DNA from: Oligoflexia bacterium
GTDB taxonomy: Bacteria; Bdellovibrionota; Bdellovibrionia; Bdellovibrionales; Bdellovibrionaceae
Direction: 5' to 3'
DNA length: 64,000 nt
Assembly: GCA_016861345.1 (NCBI GenBank)
Contig: BOLD01000014.1
Location: 16,383 to 80,382 of the forward strand
A model generated the notes under the pieces. The model searched no databases, was not told the origin of the DNA, and saw only the letters and a list, made by a program, of their open reading frames with translations. Positions 15,133 through 22,985 of the stretch are shown piece by piece (positions within the stretch are counted from its first letter, which is position 1; each line of letters starts with the position of its first letter). A program made the translations under genes and the position numbers.

Positions 15133-15476
15133 GTCCGCGATCAAATTTTAATAAAGAACAGGTTCCGATCAGGCCAAAATCCCTTTCTCTGACTAAAATG
15201 GAGAAGAACTGCTCCCTTGTCTCTCATTACCTAAAATCTCTCTCTCACCCCCAACGCTTGATGATCTTAGGACACCTGACCCAGGGCGAGAAAACTGTCA
15301 CAGAGCTTCAAGAACTCTGTGATATTTCCCAGTCTCAACTTTCTCAATTTTTAGCCCGAATGAAATTAGAGGGCCTGATTCACTGCGAACGAAAAGGAAG
15401 ATATCAGGCCTATCGCATCACCAACCCTCAAATTGTCCAACTTATTGAATCTATTCATAAAATTTTCTGCACTTGA
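15126..15476 (+). CDS. ArsR-family winged-helix repressor, BigR/SqrR-like
   Basis: 116 aa. The helix-turn-helix region (residues about 38-95) has the BigR-like LSHPQRLMILGHLTQGEKTV and DISQSQLSQFLARMKLEGL. Four cysteines (29, 65, about 82 and near the C-terminus) could give thiol-based sensing, but they do not fall at the SqrR positions I recall. The divergent thioredoxin/rhodanese/DUF302 genes suggest a sulfur or oxidative signal. ATG lies 8 nt after a TATAAT, so the mRNA may be leaderless; ATG 15198 is an alternative start. Confidence 0.8.
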   Translation: MSSPRSNFNKEQVPIRPKSLSLTKMEKNCSLVSHYLKSLSHPQRLMILGHLTQGEKTVTELQELCDISQSQLSQFLARMKLEGLIHCERKGRYQAYRITNPQIVQLIESIHKIFCT

Positions 15477-15499
15477 CGACCTAAAAATAGAGCCCATGT
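15472..15499 (+). promoter_or_regulatory. Candidate heat-shock promoter of hsp20
   Basis: CTTGAC (15472-15477), 15 nt, CCCATGT (15493-15499). Resembles the RpoH consensus CTTGAA-N13-15-CCCCAT-T. The -35 overlaps the stop codon of the ArsR gene. The expected start leaves a 28-nt leader with a GGAGGA Shine-Dalgarno. Confidence 0.6.
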
Positions 15500-15533
15500 T
15501 TCCTTTGAGAGAACTAATAACACGGAGGAAAAC

Positions 15534-16013
15534 ATGAGAAATCTCACTCGTCATACATACACAAGTCCACTTTCATTACTCATGAGCCGAGACATTGATG
15601 ATATTTTCAACCGCATGCTCTCAGATTGGCCACAAGTTGGTTTAACAGAACCAAAAGAGGCGGCCAATTTGGCAGAGTGGACCCCTAAAATTAATTTAAA
15701 AGAAACTGAGACTGATTATGCTGTCGAGGCCGAGTTACCAGGTCTTGAGGAAAATCAAATCGAGGTTTCCATAGAAAACAATACTCTTTTCCTTAAAGGA
15801 GAAAAGAAACTGGAGAAAAAAGAAGATAAGGAGAATTATCACAGATACGAGTCAACCTATGGGGCCTTTTATAGAGCGATCCCTTTTCCAGGTAAAATCA
15901 ATGCTGAAAAAGTGGGCGCCACTATGAAAAATGGGGTTTTAACTGTCACCGCAACTAAGGCCCAAGAGGTTTTAAATAGCGCACGAAAAATTACTGTGAA
16001 AAAATCCGAGTAA
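15534..16013 (+). CDS. Small heat shock protein, Hsp20/alpha-crystallin family
   Basis: 159 aa. Alpha-crystallin domain at about 48-150: WTPKINLKETETDYAVEAEL, PGLEENQIEVSIENNTLFLK and the A-x-x-x-n-G-V-L motif as MKNGVLTVTATKAQ. The short N-terminal arm ends FNRMLSDWP. ATP-independent holdase in the cytoplasm. Strong ACGGAGGA Shine-Dalgarno, a heat-shock-like promoter upstream and a terminator 33 nt downstream make it a single-gene unit. Confidence 0.9.
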   Translation: MRNLTRHTYTSPLSLLMSRDIDDIFNRMLSDWPQVGLTEPKEAANLAEWTPKINLKETETDYAVEAELPGLEENQIEVSIENNTLFLKGEKKLEKKEDKENYHRYESTYGAFYRAIPFPGKINAEKVGATMKNGVLTVTATKAQEVLNSARKITVKKSE

Positions 16014-16045
16014 AACTAGCCAAACTCGTAAAAATAGGAGAAAAC

Positions 16046-16094
16046 AACCCCTTGAAAGCAGATATATCTTCTGCCAACAAGGGGTTTGTTTTTT
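16046..16094 (+). terminator. Intrinsic terminator of hsp20
   Basis: AACCCCTTG (16046-16054) pairs with CAAGGGGTT (16078-16086) with an inner GCAGA/TCTGC hairpin, followed by TGTTTTTT. The T-run contains the likely TTG start of the next gene. Confidence 0.8.
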
Positions 16095-17397
16095 GAAAAC
16101 GAGAACTTGGCATCTTGTCCAAATATCCACATTGGGGCTCGCTGGTCTATTAGCACTTTTAGTAGGAATTGCTCGAGTTCCTGCACTTGAAGCCCTTTTA
16201 CCAAAATCCTATTTCCAAACAGCCCTGGTGGGGCATGTCGATCTCTTTCTAGTCGTTTGGTACGTCATTATTCCCGTTTTATTTTTAAAAAATAAAAACC
16301 TGATCCCTGAGAAAAGTGAATGTCTCACATTTGGTTTGATGGGTCTTGGCACCCTTGGAATTGTAATTTCCTCTGTTTTTGCACTTGGACAGCCCGTGAT
16401 GGCCAACTATGTTCCCTTTATCGTGAATCCCATTTTTGTTGGCGGTTTTTTTGCCTTCATGGGTGGTATTGCTGTTGCCACAACTGAGGCCAGACGAAAT
16501 ACCAATAAACTTTCGCCGTTGATTAAAAACTCGATCTCATCTGCCACTCTATGTTATTTGGGCACAACATTAAGTTTGATTTTTATTGGAGTAAAAATTG
16601 TTTTTGAAGGCGAAGCTCTTTTTAGCCATCAATCCCTCACTCGCCTTTTTTGGTTTACCGGCCACATTCTTCAATTTGCTCATGTCAGCTTTATGCTTCT
16701 CATCTGGGCTGAGTTTTTATCTGACCTCGGTGTCTCTGAAAAAGAACTCACCCCTTTACATAAACTCATTCAACAACTGCCCATCGGTGTCTTCCTCGGT
16801 CTTCTCACTGTTTTTTTTAGGACCAGCGAAGAACTTCTGACGACAAAACTTTTAACTGATTTGAAAAGCTACGGCATCGGAATTCCAACGGCGATTGCGG
16901 CAGCTTACACTCTTTGGATCATGTTTTCTGCCAAACTGCGAGGCCCTGGCCAATTTCGCTTGGCGACTCTTATTTCAGCCCTAGCTCTGCTCATCCTTGG
17001 TGGGGTGATTGCCATTGCAGCCAATATGCAAGTGCAAACGACCCTGATCCCTGCTCACTATCATGCTGTTCTCACAGCTGTTGGAGTCACCTTTATGGGA
17101 TACACCTATGCTTTGCTCGAAAAAGAAAAGATCCAACTTCCAAGTCCCCGATTTGCAACTCTTCAACCCTACCTGTATGGATTTGGAACTTTCGCCCTTG
17201 CTGCAGGAATGGCATGGGCAGGTCTTCATAATGCCCCTCGAAAAACGCCTGGAATTAGTTATATTCAAAGTGGTGACATCAATCTCATTCTTTCATTGTA
17301 TATGTGGGGAGCTGGGGTGATTTTATCTGTTCTGGGTGGGTTTGCGTATTTGATTAATGTTGGACTGAGCTGTCTTCGCTGGAGAGAAAAGAAATGA
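16093..17397 (+). CDS. Divergent heme-copper oxidase subunit I-like membrane protein
   Basis: 434 aa, about 12 hydrophobic segments. Histidines fall in family-like contexts: His48 in LVGHVDLF, His191/His197 in FWFTGHILQFAHV, and the H-Y-H pair 322/324 in IPAHYHAVLTAVGV, like the heme-ligand pair of the tenth helix. The HH pair of helix seven that completes the copper-B site is missing. No subunit II or cytochrome c gene is adjacent. The only available start is TTG inside the hsp20 terminator T-run, without a Shine-Dalgarno. Its stop overlaps the ABC-F start (ATGA). Role in respiration is doubtful. Confidence 0.6.
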   Translation: MKTRTWHLVQISTLGLAGLLALLVGIARVPALEALLPKSYFQTALVGHVDLFLVVWYVIIPVLFLKNKNLIPEKSECLTFGLMGLGTLGIVISSVFALGQPVMANYVPFIVNPIFVGGFFAFMGGIAVATTEARRNTNKLSPLIKNSISSATLCYLGTTLSLIFIGVKIVFEGEALFSHQSLTRLFWFTGHILQFAHVSFMLLIWAEFLSDLGVSEKELTPLHKLIQQLPIGVFLGLLTVFFRTSEELLTTKLLTDLKSYGIGIPTAIAAAYTLWIMFSAKLRGPGQFRLATLISALALLILGGVIAIAANMQVQTTLIPAHYHAVLTAVGVTFMGYTYALLEKEKIQLPSPRFATLQPYLYGFGTFALAAGMAWAGLHNAPRKTPGISYIQSGDINLILSLYMWGAGVILSVLGGFAYLINVGLSCLRWREKK

Positions 17398-19016
17398 TTC
17401 ACGTATCAGGCATTACGAAACAGTACGGAAATAAAATTCTATATAAAAATGGAACTTTCCAGATTAATCCAGGCGAAAAAATTGGTCTTGTCGGACCCAA
17501 CGGCGCCGGAAAAACAACCATTTTTCGAGTCATCGTTGGCGAAGAAGGGGTTGATTCGGGATCAATTTCAAAACCAGATAAGGTTGTGATCGGATATTTC
17601 TCTCAGAATATTGAAGAAATGAAGGGACGATCCGCCATCGACGAAGTCATATCTTCAGTTGGAAATTTTTCTGCAATCAAAACTCGTATTCAAGAAATTG
17701 AGCAAAAACTATCGGAACCTATGGATGATGACGTCATGGCTAAAATTCTTGAAGAGTACGGAGATCTTCAATCCGAGTTTGATCGCATCGGTGGCTACAG
17801 TCTTGAATCAAGAGCCGCAGAAATTCTCACTGGATTAGGCATCGGCCCTGAAGACTACCACCGCCCGACTGAAAGCTTTAGCGGCGGTTGGAAAATGCGA
17901 ATCGCGCTAGCGAAAATTCTTTCCATTAAACCCGATGTCCTACTGATGGACGAGCCCACCAACCATCTGGATCTTGAGAGCATCATTTGGCTTGAAGAGT
18001 GGTTGACGCATTTTGAAGGCTCTATTCTGATGACAAGTCACGACCGCGAATTCATGAATCGCTTAGTCTCTAAAATCGTCGAGGTCGCTCATCAAGCGAT
18101 CACTGTCTATTCTGGAAACTATGATTTCTACGAGAGAGAAAAAGAGATCCGAAAAGAACAGCTTCTCGCCAGCGCGAAACGCCAAGAAGAAATGCTCGCC
18201 AAGGAACAAGAATTCATTGCGCGGTTTGCAGCCCGTGCTTCGCACGCGGCCCAAGTTCAGTCCCGCGTTAAAAAAATTGAGAAAATTGAGCGAATCGAAA
18301 TACCCGTCGACGAAAAAGTTATTGATTTTGAATGGCCGGTTCCCCCTCGAGGCGGTGATGAGGTCTTAAAGATTGAGAACCTGGGAAAAACTTGGATCAC
18401 TCCCGAGGGAAAAGAAAAACTTGTCTTCAAGGGTGCTAACGCTCTTGTTAAACGATTAGACCGCGTGGCCGTTGTGGGCGTGAACGGGGCCGGAAAATCC
18501 ACACTGATGAAAATAGTCACCCGACAAACAGATGCCACCGAAGGCAAATACACCATCGGGGCCAGCGTTGAAGTGGGATATTTCAGCCAGAACTCGCTTG
18601 ATGTTCTTGATCCCAAACTGACAATTATTGATGAAATTCATAATCGCATCCCTAATTCAAATCTGGGATATATTCGAAATTTATTAGGCACAATGAAGTT
18701 CTCTGGAGAGGATGCTGAGAAAAAAATCTCGATTCTCTCAGGAGGCGAAAAGAGCCGAGTTGTTTTAGCGACCATCTTAGCACGACCTGTGAATTTCCTA
18801 GTCCTTGACGAGCCAACGAATCACCTGGACATCGTCTCAAGGCAAGTTTTGTTGGATGCGATAAAAAACTTCCCTGGCACTGTCATGATCGTGAGCCACG
18901 ACCGCCACTTCTTGCGCGAAATCACCACTCGAGTCTTTGAGTTGGATAAAAACAAACTCACCGTCACCGACGGAACATTTGATTATTATCTCGAGAAGAA
19001 AAAGCAGCTTCAGTAG
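17394..19016 (+). CDS. ABC-F family ATPase
   Basis: 540 aa with two ABC domains and no membrane part. Walker A GPNGAGKTT (about 35-43) and GVNGAGKST (about 363-371); signatures SFSGGWKMR and LSGGEKSR; Walker B LLMDEPTNHLD and LVLDEPTNHLD. Between them lies a charged helical linker (about 240-310, REKEIRKEQLLASAKRQEEM), the P-site tRNA interaction motif region. ABC-F proteins act on ribosomes, in translation factor or antibiotic-protection roles. Coupled by a 4-nt overlap to the oxidase-like gene. Confidence 0.9.
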   Translation: MIHVSGITKQYGNKILYKNGTFQINPGEKIGLVGPNGAGKTTIFRVIVGEEGVDSGSISKPDKVVIGYFSQNIEEMKGRSAIDEVISSVGNFSAIKTRIQEIEQKLSEPMDDDVMAKILEEYGDLQSEFDRIGGYSLESRAAEILTGLGIGPEDYHRPTESFSGGWKMRIALAKILSIKPDVLLMDEPTNHLDLESIIWLEEWLTHFEGSILMTSHDREFMNRLVSKIVEVAHQAITVYSGNYDFYEREKEIRKEQLLASAKRQEEMLAKEQEFIARFAARASHAAQVQSRVKKIEKIERIEIPVDEKVIDFEWPVPPRGGDEVLKIENLGKTWITPEGKEKLVFKGANALVKRLDRVAVVGVNGAGKSTLMKIVTRQTDATEGKYTIGASVEVGYFSQNSLDVLDPKLTIIDEIHNRIPNSNLGYIRNLLGTMKFSGEDAEKKISILSGGEKSRVVLATILARPVNFLVLDEPTNHLDIVSRQVLLDAIKNFPGTVMIVSHDRHFLREITTRVFELDKNKLTVTDGTFDYYLEKKKQLQ

Positions 19017-19027
19017 CTTACTAACTG

Positions 19028-19125
19028 CAATAGCTTTTTTTCTACAATAGCTTGCGTACTTCAATAGCTTTTTTTCTGCAATAGCTTTTTTTTCTGCAAT
19101 AGCTTATTGATTGCAATAGACTTAC
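19028..19125. repeat. Six-copy 17-18 bp tandem repeat
   Basis: The core CAATAG(C)TT starts at 19028, 19045, 19062, 19079, 19097 and 19114, spacing 17, 17, 17, 18 and 17. Three units share the form CAATAGCTTTTTTTCTG with small variation. It begins 12 nt after the ABC-F stop. Too short and too tightly spaced for CRISPR. Confidence 0.85.
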
Positions 19126-19149
19126 TGTTAAATGAGGTCTCATTCGGTC

Positions 19150-19200
19150 GTTCGATCTTGATCGAACTATCCCATGCCCATGCCCATGCCCATGCCCATA
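19150..19200. repeat. Short palindrome and CCCATG hexamer run
   Basis: A perfect 8-bp inverted repeat GTTCGATC/GATCGAAC with a TT centre (19150-19167) is followed by CCCATG repeated nearly five times (19171-19200). The remaining DNA up to the RAYT gene at 19427 shows only that gene's promoter. Confidence 0.75.
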
Positions 19201-19388
19201 CTCTTCTCTCTGGCCCTACACTAAAAATTGTTACACTTACGCTCACCAACAAACATTCCCGAAAAATTTTTTCTAGTGCAACTTTTTGAGATACTGACGT
19301 GAGTTAAGGATAGTCACCTGACGGACCATTTGCGACTCATTTTTTCCAACGAAATAGGTTAATATTCTATCCCAACCCCTCTTATTTG

Positions 19389-19416
19389 TTGACTTTTTAT
19401 TTGTTTGCAATAATAC
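19389..19416 (+). promoter_or_regulatory. Candidate promoter of the first RAYT gene
   Basis: TTGACT (19389-19394), 16 nt, TAATAC (19411-19416). The predicted start is within 4 nt of the ATG at 19427, and there is no Shine-Dalgarno, so translation would be leaderless. Confidence 0.5.
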
Positions 19417-19426
19417 TGCCCCTGTT

Positions 19427-20020
19427 ATGCAGTTAAAATTGATTTCAAATCAGGAACTCAGATATGTTAAATCTTGGACTCATGGAGGAGTCCGCCTTTC
19501 AAAAAGACGCAAAATAAAGAGGCCCTTGGTTCCTGGAAAATCAACCCATGTGGTCTTTAAATCCACCCAGGCCAGGGGAAAATTAAGCTTTTACACTCAC
19601 AAAATTCTTATTCATCAGACGATTCAAAAACTCTCCAAAAAATACCTTGTGCAAGTCCAGGACTACGTCAACATGGGGAATCATCTTCACCTTAAAGTCA
19701 GGTTTAAAAACCCTGATCACTTTAAGAATTTCATTCGTGTTTTCGGAGCCCTCATTTCACGGCAAATCACAGGAGCAAGAAAGGGACGACCCTTTGGAAA
19801 ATTTTGGGATTCTCTTGTTTATACGAGAGTTCTTCATAGCTCTCTCGAAGAGCTGCAACTAAAAGGCTATTTTGAAGGAAATCACCGAGAAAGAGAGCTG
19901 GGATATTCGGAACGCCTAGTGTATCTGAAAAATTGGAATGCCTTTATTCAAAAGCTAAAGCATGTCAAGGCCGTCACAAGGCAGGAATCTGAACTTATTC
20001 TGAATTTACCAAGCGGTTAA
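19427..20020 (+). CDS. REP-associated tyrosine transposase-like protein (RAYT, Y1_Tnp)
   Basis: 197 aa. HUH single-strand nuclease features: THVVFKST near residue 40, the HUH-type motif NMGNHLHLKVRF (about 82-93) and a probable nucleophile tyrosine in LKGYFEGN (about 145). PRPL/STH and ARGKLSF blocks are also present in the second RAYT at 38335. No terminal IS sequence or accessory gene, so it looks like a solitary domesticated copy. A small hairpin lies about 60 nt downstream. Confidence 0.8.
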   Translation: MQLKLISNQELRYVKSWTHGGVRLSKRRKIKRPLVPGKSTHVVFKSTQARGKLSFYTHKILIHQTIQKLSKKYLVQVQDYVNMGNHLHLKVRFKNPDHFKNFIRVFGALISRQITGARKGRPFGKFWDSLVYTRVLHSSLEELQLKGYFEGNHRERELGYSERLVYLKNWNAFIQKLKHVKAVTRQESELILNLPSG

Positions 20021-20080
20021 AGAAGATCTTCGATTTGACTACTTGATATCGAGCTGAAGAACATTTGATTTCAAGGTGCC

Positions 20081-20099
20081 ACCTAGATGCTGTCTAGGT
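20081..20099. repeat. REP-like hairpin downstream of RAYT
   Basis: ACCTAGA (20081-20087), loop TGCTG, TCTAGGT (20093-20099). Flanked by imperfect direct repeats of TTGATATC near 20043, 20107 and 20128. Could be a REP substrate, but no other copy was found in the window. Confidence 0.35.
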
Positions 20100-20140
20100 A
20101 TTAACAGTTGATATCTGTATGATGACCAGTTGATGTCTAA

Positions 20141-20482
20141 TCATTTCTTCGTTGCAATTTCTTTCACAATAATCTTTCCAATCATGCCATTACCCTTGTG
20201 TTGACGACACTGATATGGGAACTCTCCAGGAGTATTAAAGACTACTGAAAATTCTTTCTCTGGTTTAATTTTATCATTTCCTTGAATTTTAGGATCTTGA
20301 AAAATAACCGTGTGGATCGTGTCATCATCATTCACCCAGGTGACCTTATCTCCCACGCTGATTGTCAATACCTCTGGAGTAAAGACCCACCCCTGAGTTG
20401 TTATTCGATGTTCTGCCGCCAAAACCTGTAAACCTGAAACCATAAGAAAACTGATGAATAGAAACTTCATTATTGTTTTCAT
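20141..20482 (-). CDS. Periplasmic plastocyanin-like cupredoxin
   Basis: 113 aa. Signal peptide (1-22, LQVLAAEH). Copper ligands are visible: His in DDDTIHTVIF, then Cys and His in YQCRQHKGNGM with a final Met, the H-C-H-M set of type 1 copper sites. GWVFTPEVLTISVGDKVTWV is typical of the amicyanin/plastocyanin group. Electron carrier in the periplasm. The region upstream of its start is a heptamer tandem repeat that extends into the GMC oxidoreductase gene. Confidence 0.9.
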   Translation of the reverse strand: MKTIMKFLFISFLMVSGLQVLAAEHRITTQGWVFTPEVLTISVGDKVTWVNDDDTIHTVIFQDPKIQGNDKIKPEKEFSVVFNTPGEFPYQCRQHKGNGMIGKIIVKEIATKK

Positions 20483-20500
20483 AGCTACCTCATTTACCCT

Positions 20501-20690
20501 GTCCTTTATCCTTTGTCCTTTATCCTTTATCCTTTGTCCTTTATCCTTTATCCTTTATCCTTTGTCCTTTATCCTTTATCCTTTGTCCTTTATCCTTTGT
20601 CCTTTATCCTTTGTCCTTTGTCCTTTGTCCTTTGTCCTTTGTCCTTTATCCTTTATCATTTGTCCTTTATCTTTTGCCCTTTATACCATT
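20501..20690. repeat. Heptanucleotide tandem repeat (TCCTTTR, about 26 copies)
   Basis: TCCTTTA and TCCTTTG alternate with a strict 7-bp period for about 190 bp, with a few substitutions near the right end. It fills the space between the cupredoxin start and the GMC oxidoreductase stop and overlaps the last codons of the latter. On the minus strand it reads as repeated AAAGGA, a Shine-Dalgarno-like string, upstream of the cupredoxin gene. Confidence 0.95.
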
Positions 20691-22250
20691 AGCCCAATAC
20701 TCAGCCAAGGCGGCTATTGTCAGACTAGGATTCACTCCCAAATTCACCGGAACCACTGACCCATCGCAAACATATAAGCCTGGATAACCATGAACTTCAA
20801 AATTTTGATCAATCACACTACTTACTGAGTCATTGCCGACTCCGACTCCGCCCAAAATGTGTGCTGTCGCAGGAATCCCCAGCATCACTTCCGAAAATAT
20901 ATTTTGCGGAACACCGCCTATGATTTTTGCCAGGTCTCTTGATGCATGTTGAGCCACAGGCAGATAACTAGGAATTTTCTCTGAACCTCGATCTAATTTT
21001 AAGTTTTTTTGAAAAAAATGGAGCCAACATCTACCATAAGTTAGGTTTAATTTTTGATCAATCGTTTGCATCACTAACAAAATTACTGTGCTCTTTGCCC
21101 AATCTCGAATCAGCAGAAGGCGCAAAACAGATGCTATCCCAAAACACATGGTAAGAAGCATTTTTAGCGGACGCGTGATCATATTACCTGCACCCGTTAA
21201 TGGCACAGCTAAAAAACGCAAAAAATCAGATCCTTGACTATAACGTACAGGTTCAATCTTGATATTTTCATCAGGGTGAATGGCGGAACCGATAGCAATA
21301 CCTTTGGAAAAATTATTCGATTTATCAAATGAGGTCGCACCACACAAACTTTCACCGTTCGTGCGTACATTTTTTCCAAGGTCCTGAGATATGTTTGAAA
21401 GCGTTTTGTACTCATCTCGATTTCGAAAGAGAAGTTTGAGCGTCCCAAGAACTCCAGCGGCAAGAATGACATTTTTTGCTTGATAACCTTTATTCCGAGT
21501 TTCAACACGATATCTGTAGTCCTGACCAAATTGAGGGAAAATTCTATCCACTGGTGAATCAGGAAGTATCTTTGCTCCCAGTTTTTCCGCAAGATAGAGA
21601 TAGTTTTGATCCAGTGTGTTTTTCGCACCCACACGACATCCAATCATACAACCACCACAACCCGTGCACCCAGTTCGACGAGGCCCTTGTCCACCAAAAT
21701 AAGGATCCGAGACCTCTTGCCCCTCTTGACCCACTTCTCCAAAGTAAACACCCACTTTGGTGCGATGATAGGTGTGATCAATATTCCAATCTTGACTTAA
21801 TTTTTCCAGTGCTTGATCTGCCGGACCTAGAATTTGATTCTCTGTTACACCCAGCATCTTTTCTGCTCGATGATAACAATCTTTCAGTTGCAACTTCCAT
21901 TCTGAAGATTGTCCCCACTCAGGTTGATCAAACACGGATTCTTGAGGCCGCATCAGAGTATTGGCATAAACCAAACTCCCCCCGCCTACTCCTGAACCGT
22001 GAAGAACCATAACACCCTTGAGAAGGCTAATCTCTTGAATGCCAAAACACTTTAAGATCGGTGCCCAGAGATATTTTCGAATATTCCAATTTGTCTTTGG
22101 AAAATCCTCTTTATGGTAACGACGGCCTTTTTCAAGAACCAATACGGAATATCCCTTCTGAGATAGACGCAGAGCTGCGACCGATCCCCCAAAACCGGAA
22201 CCAACGATAATATAATCGTACTTTGATTCAAAGTCCCTTGCTCGCTTCAC
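20667..22250 (-). CDS. GMC-family FAD-dependent oxidoreductase, cholesterol-oxidase-like
   Basis: 527 aa. N-terminal FAD motif [18 protein letters not shown] (about 12-29) with [26 protein letters not shown]; a cysteine-rich block [20 protein letters not shown] typical of this GMC subgroup; and the C-terminal FAD contact [12 protein letters not shown]. Oxidises an alcohol, possibly a sterol or lipid, but the substrate is not visible. No signal peptide. Its 3' end runs into the heptamer repeat, so repeat-length change could alter the last residues. Divergent from the ABC operon with only 24 nt between starts. Confidence 0.85.
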   Translation of the reverse strand: MKRARDFESKYDYIIVGSGFGGSVAALRLSQKGYSVLVLEKGRRYHKEDFPKTNWNIRKYLWAPILKCFGIQEISLLKGVMVLHGSGVGGGSLVYANTLMRPQESVFDQPEWGQSSEWKLQLKDCYHRAEKMLGVTENQILGPADQALEKLSQDWNIDHTYHRTKVGVYFGEVGQEGQEVSDPYFGGQGPRRTGCTGCGGCMIGCRVGAKNTLDQNYLYLAEKLGAKILPDSPVDRIFPQFGQDYRYRVETRNKGYQAKNVILAAGVLGTLKLLFRNRDEYKTLSNISQDLGKNVRTNGESLCGATSFDKSNNFSKGIAIGSAIHPDENIKIEPVRYSQGSDFLRFLAVPLTGAGNMITRPLKMLLTMCFGIASVLRLLLIRDWAKSTVILLVMQTIDQKLNLTYGRCWLHFFQKNLKLDRGSEKIPSYLPVAQHASRDLAKIIGGVPQNIFSEVMLGIPATAHILGGVGVGNDSVSSVIDQNFEVHGYPGLYVCDGSVVPVNLGVNPSLTIAALAEYWANGIKGKR

Positions 22251-22274
22251 AGGATTATTCTAGCCTCAAGACGT

Positions 22275-22985
22275 GTGGAAAAAAAAGCAATCTTTGCAGC
22301 CAGGCAGTTAGTAAAGACTTACCATGTCGGTGAAGTCGAAGTTCAGGCTCTTCGAGGGGTTGACCTTGATCTATATGAGTCCGAGTTCGTGGTTTTACTT
22401 GGCCCCTCTGGAAGCGGCAAATCAACACTTCTCAATATCCTGGGTGGCTTAGATCAACCCACTTCTGGTGATGTCACCTATCGAGACCATGACTTAATGA
22501 AAATGACAGAAACCACGCTGACTGATTTTCGTCGAGATCATGTGGGATTTATATTTCAGGCCTATAACTTAATCCCCAGCTTAACAGCAGCGGAGAATGT
22601 TCAACTCGTCACCGATATCGCCGATCATCCGATGACGCCCATTGAGGCTCTTCGCGTAGTGGACATGCATGAGCGAAAAGATCATTTCCCAAGTCAACTT
22701 TCCGGAGGAGAACAACAGCGAGTGGCCATTGCTCGTGCGATTGCAAAACGCCCCGATGCTCTTCTTTGTGACGAACCCACTGGAGCACTGGATAACGCCA
22801 CAGGAAGAATTGTTCTCAAAGCAATCGAAGCCGTTAATCGCGAATTAAAAACCACTGTCGTGGTCATCACCCACAATGCTGCTATTGGGAAAATGGCTGA
22901 CCGGGTTATTTATTTTGCCAACGGATTAGTTTCAAAAATCGAAACCAATCATCATAAAATCAGTCCTGATGAGATTGTATGGTAA
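22275..22985 (+). CDS. ABC transporter ATP-binding protein, MacB/LolD type
   Basis: 236 aa. Walker [10 protein letters not shown] (about 43-51), Q-loop [18 protein letters not shown], signature [15 protein letters not shown], Walker [13 protein letters not shown], switch His in VVITHN. The sequence type pairs with FtsX-like permeases acting in mechanotransmission or lipoprotein and macrolide export. Starts with GTG, poor Shine-Dalgarno; overlaps the permease gene by 7 nt. Confidence 0.9.
   Translation: MEKKAIFAARQLVKTYHVGEVEVQALRGVDLDLYESEFVVLLGPSGSGKSTLLNILGGLDQPTSGDVTYRDHDLMKMTETTLTDFRRDHVGFIFQAYNLIPSLTAAENVQLVTDIADHPMTPIEALRVVDMHERKDHFPSQLSGGEQQRVAIARAIAKRPDALLCDEPTGALDNATGRIVLKAIEAVNRELKTTVVVITHNAAIGKMADRVIYFANGLVSKIETNHHKISPDEIVW

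Noticed and set aside
19028..19125. CRISPR array
   Set aside because: Unit of 17-18 bp with no unique spacers and no cas genes in the window.
20454..20759. Open frame encoding repeated SFILCPL-type units
   Set aside because: It is a by-product of the 7-bp repeat read in frame; no Shine-Dalgarno, antisense to the cupredoxin and GMC genes.
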